DNA of 64,000 nucleotides from Sipunculus nudus (lineage: Eukaryota > Annelida > Sipuncula > Golfingiida > Sipunculidae): positions 11,865,964 to 11,929,963 of the forward strand of contig CM049320.1 of assembly GCA_026874595.1 (NCBI GenBank), in the 5' to 3' direction. Of the stretch, positions 1-13,000 are shown one piece after another (positions within the stretch are counted from its first letter, which is position 1; every line of letters starts with the position of its first letter). Below the pieces are notes generated by a model. That model saw only the letters and a list, made by a program, of their open reading frames with translations, was not told the DNA's origin and did no database searches. Made by a program: the position numbers and the translations under genes.

Positions 1-1123
1 TGGCCATGGCACGTTTTTTTCCTGTAAGTACTGTGGATTTAATTTTCACACCATGTATACATAAGGATTTATTCTGTTAAAATCTGAAATTTGAAAATAA
101 AAGCTGCAAAATTAGGCTAGTTATTGAATTTTTTTGGAGGCTCTTGTTGTATTCCCTTACATTGTCAAGCAGTCCACTTTGATGACTGTAGGTCATTCAG
201 AGCACATCTCTATGCTCCCCAGGCTGTCGACATAATTTTAGATGTCCCCAAAATCTCCTACCATACCAAAAATTGGGTCATTAGGACTTTGTTCCTTCGA
301 GATATTAAGGAAAAAAAACTCTGTTTTCCATAAAAAAAAGCCATTGTTACACTTCAAGGCTGCCTAATATCAAAACCACTGATCTGTTTTTGATCGTATT
401 TATTATTCACATTCTTTTATACATTTTCTATGAACATACCAAAACTTAGGTCAGTATTGGGTATTATTTTGAAGTTATGGGCCAAAACATAATGCAATTT
501 TTTAAAAAATCAGGAAATATATTTACTCACCTAACATGAGAATTGCTGAACCTAGAGACTTTTTTTCAGGAATATAACTTTATTTAATCAAGATTCAATT
601 GTTTACCCAAAATTAGATCTGAATTTTGCAAATTTTTCAAGTTATTAGCATAAATAAAAAATCAATACCTTAAATTTTGTCCAACTTTGGCACTGTTGAT
701 TTAATTTTCCCAGCATATATGCATAAGGATTTAATCTAATAAAATCTGAACTTTCAAAAGAAATTGATTGGAATGAACAGCTTTTATTCATGTTTTCATA
801 CACCATGTCAAGTGTTGTTTACATCTAGCCCACCTAGTACAGCCTTCACTTGCATTATGTAACCCATCCCAGGCAGCTTGCCTTTGCTCAGCTTGGCCAC
901 TACCAGCAGGCTTCCCCTCTGCCCTGCACTCCCCCCCCCCCCCCCCCCCCCCCCGATGGTGCATAAACTAAATGAATGTTATTATTTTCTGTATTTGATT
1001 CATTCTTATTCTAGGCTATGCTACATTTTAGATTTTGTATTGTACCACCAGGGTTACAATGATTAAAGTGTACATTTAATTGTGTCCACAAAGTGGTGTA
1101 TTGCTATGAAAGTGTGGATGTTC
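1..1123. repeat. Interspersed repeat, copy of 26854-27991
   Basis: Matches 26854-27991 closely from the first base (TGGCCATGGCACGTTT...) to GTGTGGATGTTC, including GTATTCCCTTACATTG and AGTACAGCCTTCAC. It carries a C-homopolymer at 931-954 that is much shorter in the other copy. The short open frames in it exist in both copies and are not convincing proteins. The window begins inside it. Confidence 0.85.
931..954. repeat. Poly-C tract
   Basis: A run of about 24 C on the + strand within the repeat. The paralogous site near 27820 has a much shorter run, so the tract has expanded or contracted. Length may also be uncertain in the assembly. Confidence 0.9.
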
Positions 1124-1530
1124 TTTAAAGTGAAATAAAGGTATTAGTCCATTCTGTCCACTTTCCTGTCCATCTGTAAATTTTCCTATGCATCATGGTA
1201 TCTCAAAACTTTTACTGTTTTTCTAGATGACAGTCTTGTCAGAGTATTAGTTTTCAATCATATATTTAGAACTTTACTATAACCAAGTTGGAGGGCCCAT
1301 GCCTCTTAGCTTTTCATATTCTTATATTAATAAAAAACAATACAATAGAATATTTCTACATCCACCTTCGTGCTGCCCTCACTTTTCCCTTCTCTGAACC
1401 TCATCCCAAAGTCAGCCTCAGTAAGCAAGAACAAGATGAATCAGATATATTCATACTTTAATATTTTGTATAACTATTGGTCCATAGCTACCTATGTACA
1501 TGCTAGAAATTATGTCAATATTGTGTAATA
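1124..1530. repeat. Repeat module shared with 9.1 kb and 30.5 kb
   Basis: GGTATTAGTCCATTCTGTCC and the following ~200-400 bp recur at about 9113-9330 and, split by an insertion, at 28635-28652 plus 30531-30925. It includes AGTATTAGTTTTC, CAATCATATATTTAGAAC and a CCAAGTTGGAGGGCCC-like segment. Confidence 0.8.
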
Positions 1531-2315
1531 TTTAACAAATATTTCTAAGTTCCTACATATATAGTTGAATTGAACTTTAAAAGTTTAGCTTTTTGGTAGA
1601 AAGATACATGATAGAGGTAAAAAAAGAAAAGAAATCTTTTCAGATATTGTCTTTTAGTTGAATACTAGCCTGTTAAAAGATGGCTTGCTGTGACTTGGTG
1701 GTTAAAATAACATACTGTTTGAAAATCTGAAATAAACATGAAAAGGTAAAATATCATTTAAATGAAGGAAAATGTCAAAATATGTTTACCATCAGAAAGA
1801 ACCTGATTTAAAATAATGTATACTTGATGGTTCTTATATCAATTTACAGCAACTTGTGGATTGATTTTAGATATAGGGTTTTTTTTTTTGCCAGTTCTGC
1901 TTCTTTAATAAAGCCAAACTCTCATCCTTAGCCTAAAACCAATTTTGATGTCAAAGGTCAAGGTCATTTGACAAGAGACTTTAAGCCAAACTTTTCTTTC
2001 TATATCTTCTTTATTTCACATGCTGTTACCTACTAACAAAGGAAAAACCATGTGGACTTTGAGGACACAGGTCAAGGTCACAGGACCCACATCTTTAAAA
2101 AGGACTAGGATGCATTTTATGCCTAACTGTTTGACCAGAAACTTCCATCATATACCAGTAGGGGAAGAACCCTGTGGATTTTAGGTCAGAGGTCAAGATC
2201 ATGGGACCAGTTTCTTAAAAAAAATGTTTGTATTCAAATACTATCATTACAAAATGAAACCATTTCTATAATTACAAAATGAAACCATTTCTCCCATTAT
2301 ATGATTTCAAAAGTT
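1531..2315. other. Non-coding stretch, fragmentary repeat
   Basis: No exon recognised. 1880-2215 resembles the AGGTCA-bearing repeat modules seen at 14.2-16.1 kb (AGGTCAAGGTCATTTGAC, AGGTCAAGGTCACAGGACCC), so it is probably an old fragment of that family. Confidence 0.5.
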
Positions 2316-3797
2316 TATTGTATCTCCAGACAAAGTTGTGGGATACTTTGTTTTCATACCGGTCCTGTCGCTGCCTCAGCCACATATAAATCTTGTTGGC
2401 GCGATAACTCAAAAAATATTTCACAGATCTTTACCAAACTTAGTATATGTATAGATTTTGGTGAGAGAACAATTTAAAATGAGGTCATGACCTTTACTAG
2501 GAGAGTGTCCTTGACCTTGAATAGGTCCAATTTTGGGGAAAATCACACAAATTCTTGAATATCTCACGAAATCTTGCAAGGTTTGATCCCATCTTGATGT
2601 GGATTGAAGATCATGGATAGGGTTGTCATGTTCCAGAAACTGGTGGCGCCACCTATTATTCTTTACTTGTTTTTGTGCCTTTTAATACCCCAAAATTGCC
2701 ACTTGACAGTACTGTGAGCATTATAAGTAAAAAAATAATGGACAGATTTCTTTTATATTATGCATATACATAGTCATGGGTTATGGGATGATGTTTATTA
2801 AAATTGGGGTCATGACCTTTCCTAAAAGAGTGGCCTTGACCTTGAATATTCCCATATTTGGTGAAATTCACACAAAATCTTTAATATCTCAGCAAGGAAT
2901 ACATGGAATGATCCAAAAATAAAATTGGCGGAAGATCTTGAATAGCTTTGTCTTTTGCTGAAGACAGGTGGCGCCACCTTGTGTCGTTTTCTTGTTAAAA
3001 TGATGTTAACGCAATAACTTTGTAAGGAATTGAGGTACAGTCACCAAACCCACAGGTTTGATGCATCTTATCAACTGCTAGGTCAGGTTCGAACATGGAT
3101 GACCTTGATGCATTTTTCAAGGTCACAGAGGTGTTAACACTGAAATGTTGTTAACTTTAATATCTCACTGAGGGATGCATGGATTGGTCCATGCATTTTT
3201 TCAAGGCAACAGCAGCGATTATGCTAAAATGATATAAGGGCAATAACTCAAAAAGAATTTGTGGTACAGTCACCAAACCTACCGTTTAGATGCATCTTTT
3301 CAAGGGCTAGGCCAAGTTCGAATATGGATGACCTTGATGCATTTTTCAAGGTCACAGAGGTGTTAACACTGAAATGTTGTTAACTTTAATATCTCACTGA
3401 GGGATGCATGGATTGGTCCATAAATCAAATTGACATAAGATCTTTGATAGCATTGTTTTCTGCAGAAGACAGGTGGCGCCATCTTATGTTGTTTTCTTGC
3501 TAAAATGATGTTTAAACGGAATAACTTTTTAAGAATGTGAGATACAGTCACCAAACCCACAAGTTTGATGCATCTTATCAACGGCTAGGTCAAATTTGAA
3601 AAGAAACCATGGTGGCTTGCCAAGTGTCAGTCTCTGCATCGGAATTCAAGATGGGATCCTATTCTTCAAGGCTTGTGGGGGGGGGGGGGGGGGGGGGGTA
3701 ATAGTCTGGGGATACTATGGCACCTGTGGTGCCAGGAAATATCTAGTTATAATAATCAATTTCAGCTTAGCATCATGACCCATGGGTCCCTAGTTTT
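2316..3797 (+). repeat. TATCYCCAGAC-ended repeat element, copy 1
   Basis: Begins ATTGTATCTCCAGACAAAG and ends with GGGGATACTATGGCACC, GCCAGGAAATATCTAGTT and a CCCATGGGTCC tail. The ends carry TATCYCCAGAC in inverted orientation. Inside are two to three ~300-bp modules, each ending near GGTGGCGCCA (2641, 2968, 3471), and a G-tract at 3676-3698. A second copy is at 14206-16073. No transposase is visible. Confidence 0.7.
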
Positions 3798-3952
3798 TGT
3801 GCAGTCTAACAAATGCTAGACAGATAACAAGTTTATTCCATAAAAGCAGTATGGCTATAAATATGAAGACATTTAAAAGCTACTCAGTTGCAGTCAGTAC
3901 TGTTATAAAAAAATCTGTCATATGTGAGACTTTAACAGTGATTGTATTGCAG

Positions 3953-4037
3953 GAAAGGAAAGACCCCTATACTGAAATGCTTAAACGAGAAGCACGTGAA
4001 CGAAAAATAGCAACATCCCGGTGGCCTGCGGGGGATG
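3953..4037 (+). CDS. MAEL: MAEL exon 1 seen (end of HMG box)
   Basis: The acceptor ends TTGTATTGCAG and the donor is G|GTGAGA. It enters in phase 0 and leaves in phase 1. It encodes 28 residues beginning ERKDPYTEMLKREARERK, which match the last helix of an HMG box (Lys/Glu-rich with a Tyr before an EM pair). The earlier part of the box must come from an exon I could not find. Confidence 0.8.
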
Positions 4038-7000
4038 GTGAGAGAACTTTCAAATTACTCTTTTAAAGAAAAGACTGGTGTTCATGTGGTACTTAAAATA
4101 ATCTGGTGTAGGTGTGCTGATAAAGAGAAAAACCTCTGATTGCCAACAATGACAGTTACTACATAATGATACATCAAAATATCAGTGAATGCTAGAAAAC
4201 CAGTATAATTATCAGCGACTTTGAAAACTGTAATTAAAATTAATGATGGCTCTGACTAGAATCTGTAGGATGATTAATGGCTCTGACTAGAATCAGTATG
4301 ATAATTGATGGCTCTGATTAGAATCTAGATGACAATTATTGGCTCTGACTAGAATCTGTATGATTATTAATGGCTCTGACAAGTTTCTGTATGATAATTA
4401 ATGGCTCTGACTAGAATGTGTATGATCATTGTTGGCTCTGACTAGAATCTGTATAATAATTATTGGCTCTGATTAGAATGTGTATGATAATTATTGGCTC
4501 TGACTAGAATCTATTAATAATTATCAGCTCTGACTAGAATCTGTATGATAATTATTGGTTCTGACTAGAATCTGTATGATAATTAATGGCTCTGACAAGT
4601 ATCTGTATGATAATTAATGGCTCTGACTAGAATCTGTATGATAATTATTGGCTCTGACAAGAATCTGTATAATAATTAATTGCTCTGACTAGAATCTGTA
4701 TGATAATTATTGGCTCTGACTAGAATCTGTATGATAATTATTGGCTCTGACTAGACTATGATTATCTATTGCACTGAGAAAATTCAAAACATTATAAAAT
4801 GTACAATATTCATTTACAGGTAAGTTTTTAGAAAGTTCCTGCTTTGTAAAACTCAAACAAAAAATGCAACACAGATTATGACGCAAAAGCAGCCCAAACA
4901 TAAGGCCTTTTTGCTGGCATCATTAAACCGTTTTGTCATATGCTTCAGATGTCTACATCAATAAGAGGGTATTTTTAAAAGTTAATTCCTGGTTGATTAT
5001 TGCTCTAGTTATGAATAGATACTGACTTACTATGTTAATGACAGTGATAATGACAGTGTTAATGTGCTTCATTTTTCAGATATTCTGGATTATAAATTTT
5101 ATATTATGGGAGTAGAGTACCAGTGTGACACAGAAGAGAAGGACTACATTCCGGTTGAGATAGGAGTAGTGGAGTTCTCCATGAACGCGGGAATCACAAA
5201 AACATTCCACAAGTTCATTGAGCCAGGTAACAGTCTCTTTTCAGCATACTTGAGAAATTTTAGGAAATTTCCTGATTTCAGGAAATTTAGAATTTTTATT
5301 TCAGAATTATCAGGAGATTTAACCGGAATCACCCTTATATAAAACTTGAAACAGGCTGTCCCTGAGCCCATTTTCAGGATACTTTTCTTGGGTCCTCTCT
5401 CATGTCTGTTTCAATTACCATATGCTTTATAACTTATCTTGACAAGTGTCAAGGGTTCTACCTTTTTTTAATGCACATAGGTTACTTGCTTGGTATATCT
5501 GTTTGCAACTTACCCCAAAAGTCATAAACAGATTTTTTTTATGAAAATTTGTGCAGGGTTAGGGTAAAGGCCAAAAAACAAACCATTAAATGTTTGGAGG
5601 TACTTTGGAACAAACCATCAATTTTTTCCAGATAAGTTGGAACAAACCATTAAATTTTGGAGGTAAGTTGGAACAAACCATTAAATTTAGAGGTTAGTTA
5701 GAACAAACCAATAAATTTGGAGGTAAGTTGGAACAAACCATTAAATATTTGAGGTAATTTGGAACAAACCATTAAATTTTTAGAGATAACAGGAACAAAC
5801 GATTAATTTTTGGAAGAAAGCTAAAACAAACTTAAATTTTGGAGGGAGGTAAATTGAAACAAATGATTAAATTTTGGAGGTAAGCAGATTCTATCCCATT
5901 TTCAGACAGCTGAGTTTCTCTATCTGAGTCAAGGGCCAGAGCAATTCACCCTATTCTGGGCTGCATTTACTTGTGGTATAGCCAGTGAATGTTGACAATT
6001 TTCTCTTGTCTTTAACTCTATATGAACTAATATCAAGGTCTTTGATTATTTCATGTATTGCATACAGTGGTTTTCTATTGGTCAGTTATCAATTGGTCTT
6101 TTCTGTTATGTTCATTCTTGTTGTGAATTATTTAATTTCTTTTAATTTACAATTGAGGATCTTTTTTATTAATCACTTGATTACTCTTGATTCTAATATT
6201 TTTAAGGGAGTTCTTTTTTCAAAGAGTCAATATGTTTTATAATATACAGAAAGGCGGTTTTTTAAGTGTTGGCAATTTTTCAGTTCTCAAAATTTTATGT
6301 AATCTTAATTAGAGCATATATTGATATTTGAGGAAAATATCTTGTGAGATATATTTAATATAAATATGATTTATTTTTATTCTGTTTATAGACAAAATCA
6401 AAGTTGGTGCAAGATTTGACTGTGTGCGGCATAGTAAGTATATCCTGATTAAATTTATGGGAAATGGTACAGTTTTCAGTGTTACTCATGATGGAGTGCA
6501 TTTAGATACTGCAAGACCTGTGATGCCACCTGGTGGCTGGTTAATGAACCACTTTAAGTGACACATAGGCCAGAAGTGGTAGCTGTTTAAGCTCAGCGGA
6601 CTATTAGTCATCTGAGCTATAGTCTTGATCTGTCGTCCGTCCGTCTGTCCATCCTTCAGTTAGAGTGGCACGTTTTGAATTGTTATACTCAGGAATCCAA
6701 AATTTGGCATACTGTTAGATGTCCCCTAAATCTCCTACCGAACCAAAACTGGGTTACTAGGACTGAACATAATGATCTTTGTAAAAAATCAGGAAACATA
6801 TTTACTCACTTAACATGAAAATTTTGAAGCTAGAGACTTTTTTCCAAGTATATAACTTTGTTTAATAAAGATTTAATTGTTTACCCAAAATAAGATCAGA
6901 ATTTCGTCCATTTTTTTAAGTTATTAGCATAAAGGAATAACCAGTACCTTGGATTTTGCCCAACTTTGACAATGGCACTTTTTTTCAGTAAGTACCATTG

Positions 7001-10000
7001 ATTAATTTTTCAGAGCATGTAAATATAAATATTTAATCTATTTGAATCTAAACTTTGGAAGTAAAAGTTTGAAAATTAGGCTCTTTAATGAATTTTTTCT
7101 TGAGGCTCAATTGTAGTGTTTTGCTTTGTCCAGATGCAGACAGCCTACTTCTGGTCACTGGAAGTCAACTATGCTAGGGTTCTTGATTTGTTAAAGGTCA
7201 CTGGGGAGATCCCTGCTGTGACAGATGTACAAATTTTCTCATATCGACTCCACCCCACCCCCTTTGCTGCCATTTATTCCTTAAAACCTGTGCACTGGGA
7301 TATTAGTTTTTATTGCAAATGTGTAAAATTTATTTAATTCAAATAATAATCAGATGTTAAAAAAATTTAAGATCTAATTGAAACACATTCATGCCTCTAG
7401 AGAATGGAACAAAGTGATCAGCTCTGTCTGTCTGTCTGTCTCTCCGTTATCATTAAATATATATTAATTATGATTTTTTATTATAAGCACTTTTGAAATA
7501 ACTTTCATATGCTGTATGTGTTTGGATTTAAGCTCTTAAAGTCTGAAATTGAAAGCAACTTATATATTTGGTTGTGTAATATTGCAGATATTAAACTTCA
7601 AAAAAAAATTATATAATAAAATAAAATGAAATACTTGAAAACTTCATATATTTTCATATATGTGTGTCTACCAGTCTGTCTTTTTTTTTTAAATATTTAG
7701 TAATTGTCAATGAACTTTCTGTCCATAAGCATTGTTGAATTAAGTGAAAATTCTTTGTATATACACAATAATAATACAGTGATGTTGTAACTCCCATCAT
7801 TCCATCCACCACCCCTAACCACCACAGCCAACAAGTCCTTGCACGGGACTAGGGTCATTAGTTATATTTCAACTGTATACATTTTATAAAATAAAAAATA
7901 ATTGTATTAAATAGTACATATATAATAAAATTAATAGGTCCAATTGAACAAATATGTAAAATGCTGAACTGTTAATAATTTATCAAAAAGTCAACCAATT
8001 ATCACAGTAATAATATACAACTAAACTTATGGTCACAAATAAAATGCATGGTTTGGACTTAATCTCAATTTGGTATTATTTTAGATTATTACCTTCAAGG
8101 TCTACTTCAGCTGAGCACAGTGACCCATGGGTCGCTTCATTAAAAGTTTTATTGTGATAATGCAAGTCTCATGTTACTTTTAAAGGGAACTGTGGCAGTG
8201 ATAAAAGGTGAAATGATGTGTGTTCTCCTTCAAAAGTTTTTGATCAATCCTTTCACATTAATAATTTTCTACTGTTTTTTTTTAACATTGTCATGTTTTG
8301 AATAAAACAGCTTAAACAAGTGATGTTATCAAAGAGTATTGCACCATGGAGGTATAATATAGAGGTAATTAAATCTGTGGCAAGCATTCAATCGTGAGTG
8401 AGTATGCATTATAAAAGTAACTGTGTAACAGTATGGTAGTCAGCTGTAATCAAACTTTTCAAAATTACATGCACAGTATGCATGCACTACCAGCATTTTA
8501 CTTTCCCTGGCAAGCTGTTAATCATTAATGTCAAGCCCTGTTCATAATTTCTCAATTAAATCCAGGTGAAGAAACTCATAGGATACCTGTGGAAGGGTTC
8601 GATAAGGCTGACAGTAACCACACAGGAACCTACATTCAGTTGCAGAATTTTGTAAACCCTAATCAGGAAAAAGAAGAGTATCCACCAATATTTGCCCTGG
8701 TGAGTCACAGTGAGATACAGTTTGTACCAGTGTAGTATCTACCATGCAGATAAAATTTACAGAATCTTTTATTTCAGTGAATAAAATTAAGCATGTACTG
8801 AAAACTCCAATGTACAAAACTTTTTTAATAGTGATTCAAGGAATAATCTTGAGGATGTCATGTTGTGGCATTGTTTTCTTTTAAATTCAGTTGAAACAAT
8901 TGTGTTTTAAAAATAATTAAATATATGTGTATGCATAGTTTGACCCAATGTGAGCTAAACTCTCGATAAATAATGATTGCAATTTAGAATTCTGATATAA
9001 AACTTGTAAATAAAAAAAATTGAATCTGATAAAATCTCTTAATAAAAAAAGTGGATATGCTAAAACAAAATGGCTCCAATGTAAACATTATTCCCTTGAG
9101 AGTGAAATAATGGTATTAGTCCATTCTGTCCACTTGCCTTTCCATCTGTAAATTTTCATATGCATCACAGTATCTCAAAACTTTTATTGTTTTTCTTCAT
9201 GACAGTCTTGTCAGAGTATTAGTTTTGCAATCATATATTTAGAACTTTACTATAACCAAGTTGTAGGGCCCCTTTCCTCATATCTTTTCTTATGCTTATA
9301 TATATATGAAAAACATTACAACAGAATATTTTGCATTTGCTAAAATTTCAAACTTCAGCTGAGCACAATGACCCATGGGTCCCTTGTTTTTTAACAAAAT
9401 AATTTTCAGGATTTGAATCCTAATATTCAGTTGTGATAAAATGTTAGGATCTAATGTAAGTGCTCTATAACAGTTAAAGATTTAATAAGATATAAATACT
9501 TTGTAGCATTTTATTCACATCTCTTTAAGTTGGCTGGGCCTTGATATGAATAACACTGTTAAACTTAGTTAATCAGGAGTATTTTGCAGACTCATGATTT
9601 ATTAGTTTTTAGCTCATATGACCATATATTTAACTATTGAAAACTTGATTAAATTCACTCTTTTGTTTATGAAATGTATCCTAAGGCCCATTTTTCCCCA
9701 TATTGCATCACTTGAAATGGTTTTGGGCCACAATTTTTCATTTATTACATAGTGCAAATGCGATTTTTGTACGGAATTGCAATTGACTTGTTTCATCATG
9801 CTTTTTAAAATTTGTTCATGCCCATTTGAATTTTTTACAGCATTTTATTTCAGTTGATAAATTATTGTTTATTATTATTATTCTTTGACTATAATTTTCA
9901 GGGCATCACCTTAGTAGGGCCATTGCCTCTTAGCTTATCAAATGTTAATATATATGAAGAACCAAAAGAAATAAGTATATTTTTTATAACAGAATAAATT

Positions 10001-13000
10001 TTCAGATCTTCATTCACATGTGCTACATATTGGTATTGGAAATTTATAATTCTGATTTAAATTTTTTTTTAAATGTTATTTGATAAAATATTAGATTCTG
10101 ACAAGTACTAGATGACACATTTTAAGGTTTTATGATGGCGTTAAGACACTTTTAGTCATTAACAATCCTGTTTTGTTTATGTGTAGAATGAATACAAATG
10201 TTTTGTAATCTATACCCTAAGTATATAGCTATAAATTATAATATGTTCAGTGTGATGAATGATATGTTAAAGCCATAATAAGAGGTACTCTAACCATGAT
10301 AAAATTGTTTGGAATTTGAATATGTTACACATTTTTTGTTGGTCTAATGTGCGGTACCTTCTCAAATATCTCTTAGGCACATATCGTTTTTTTTTTTTAT
10401 GCCCCCGCCACAAAGTGGCCGGGGCATAAAGTTTTACCCATGTCCGTCCTTCTGTCATTCGGAAATCAAACAGTTGTACGGACTTTTTTTCGCAATGCCT
10501 GCAGATATTGGCCTGATTTTTGGTGTGTGGGCATATAATGACCAGTTACAGATCGAGTTCGCGTTTCGTCCCGGTTGACCTACTTTTGACCGTTTTACGG
10601 CTCCTAAACTTAGAAAATTTCATGAAAAATAGAAATTTTCATGACAAATACACATGTACGGACTTTTTTTCGCAATGCCTGCAGATATTGGCCTGATTTT
10701 TGGTGTGTGAGCAGATAATGACCAGTTACAGATTGAGTTCGCGTTTAGTCCCGGTTGACCTACTTTTGACCGTTTTACAGCTCCTAAACTTAGAAAATTT
10801 CATGAAAAATAGAGATTTTCATGACAAATACACATGTACGGACTTTTTTTCTCAATGCCTGCAGATATTGGCATGATTTTTGGTGTGTGAGCAGATAATG
10901 ACTAGTTACAGATCGAGTTCGCGTTTCGTCCCGGTTGACCTACTTTTGACTGTTTTACGGCTCCTAAACTTAGAAAATTTCATGAAAAATAGAAATTTTC
11001 ATGACAAATACACATGTACGGACTTTTTTTCTCAATGCCTGCAGATATTGGCCTGATTTTTGTTGTGTGAGCAGATAATGACCAGTTACAGATCGAGTTT
11101 GCGTTTTGTCCCGGTTGACCTACTTTTGACCGTTTAACGGCTCCTAAACTTAGAAAATTTCATGAAAAATAGAAATTTCCATGACAAATACACATGTACA
11201 GACTTTTTTTTGCAGTGCCTGCAGATATTGGCCTGATTTTTGGTGTGTGAGCAGATAATGACCTGTTACAGATCGAGTTAGCGTTTCGTCCTGGTTGACC
11301 TACTTTTGACCGTTTTACGGCTCCTAAACTTAGAAAAATTCATGAAAAATAGAAATTTTCATGACAAATACACATGTACAGCTGTTTTTAACCCTCAGCT
11401 CATAGGCTGATGGGCTATTGTCGTCACCCAAGCTGTCCATCCGTCCATCTGTCTGTCCGGTGTCTGTCTGTCCGTTCCGCGTCTGTTAACTTTTACCTTG
11501 TGAGCGGGATATCTCTAAAACGATTCACTGTTGGAATTTTATTTCATCAGTGAAGATGTATATCTATAAAATCTCGGTCAAGTTCGAAGATGGGTGACCT
11601 TGACCCATTTTTCTACATTTTAGAGCTAATTATAGAAAACACTCAGAAGTTTATATCTCAGGAACCATTGTGTGGATTTTCACAAAACTTACGATGATCA
11701 TTGGGACTGATGGTCTGTATGTGCTGCACAATTTTGGTGGCGCCACCTGCAATTTCTGTTTTTTTAATGAAATTTTATCGGATTTTTTCAATTTTGGCCT
11801 TTTGTGCAGGATATCTCGAAAGGTATTCAACACAGGAACTTCATTTCTTCAGTGCTATTGCATTATATTTACAAAATCTTGGTCAAGTTCAAAGATTGGT
11901 GATCTTGACCTACTTTTCAAGGTCACAGAGCGTAGTATAGAAAAAAACTTAGGAGCTTATTTCTCAGGAAGCATTTGGTGGATTGTTATGAAACATGGTA
12001 TACACCTCTCCAATTTAAATTTATAAATGATTATCAACTTTTGCTTATATTCTAGTTTCGCAATGCAATGCTTACAGATACTGGCCTAATGTTTGGTCTG
12101 TGGGTGCATAATGACCACTTACAGATAGAGTTCGCGTTTTGTCCCAGTTAACCTATTTTTCACCATATGACAGATCCTGAACATAGAAAATTTCATGAAA
12201 GACAGAAATTTTCATGAAAAATGCACATATATTGACTTTTTTTCACAATGCCTGCAGATACTGGCCTGATTTTTGGTGTGTTACTTGATAATGACCCTTT
12301 ACAGATCGAGTTTGCATTTTGCCCTTGTTGACCTACTTTTGACCATGCAACACCTCCTGAACTTAAAAAATTTTACAAAATTTAACAAATGTTTCTAATT
12401 TGCCCCAGGCGGGGGCATTCTTGATGTTCCGATACATCTAGTCATTCTTGCATTATTAAATGGTTTCAAACCCAATTTTCATGTATTACAGTACAATATA
12501 TTCTTATAAGATTTAGTTTATGCTCATTTGATAAAAAAAGGAAATTTTGATTTCTTACAGCATTTTTTTCAGTTTTTAATTGAAATTGCATTATTTTTCT
12601 TAAGCTAATCATCTTATGCACATATTACCTTCACATAGTTGAAATAATGATACTTCTAAAAGTATTTGATCATGTGGGGCTCCTGCATCCTAAATATAGT
12701 CCAAAAAATGGCACAGCGTTAGTTCAGCAAACATATTTAATATTTGATTATCACTAGTTAGCAGGGCCATTTCCTCTTAGCTTTTAAAAAAGAAATAAGT
12801 ATATTTTGCATTTGCTTAAATTTTCCAAAATTCACTTGAGCGACTTGACCCATGGGTCCCTTGTTAATTTTTTACAGCATTTTATTTTGTAAATAAATTT
12901 ATTATGTATTATTATACTTTAGCTAATCCCCACTTTCTGTCATTCTATTATTGACAGGTATTCATACATTCCCATGGTTATTTTATGCACATATTACCAT

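Noticed and set aside
124-333. Short frame conserved between 124 and 26980
   Set aside because: Conserved because the whole repeat is duplicated; no codon-level bias or domain, so not evidence for a protein.
7116-7337. Extra MAEL exon (frame with MQTAYFWSLEVNYARVLDLL)
   Set aside because: Exons 3 and 4 already join in phase with continuous domain similarity, and the segment lies inside a repeat.
11670-12026. 118-codon open frame
   Set aside because: Lies in the repeat module that also occurs inverted at 62.7-63.2 kb, where the frame is not kept. Repeat sequence, not a gene.
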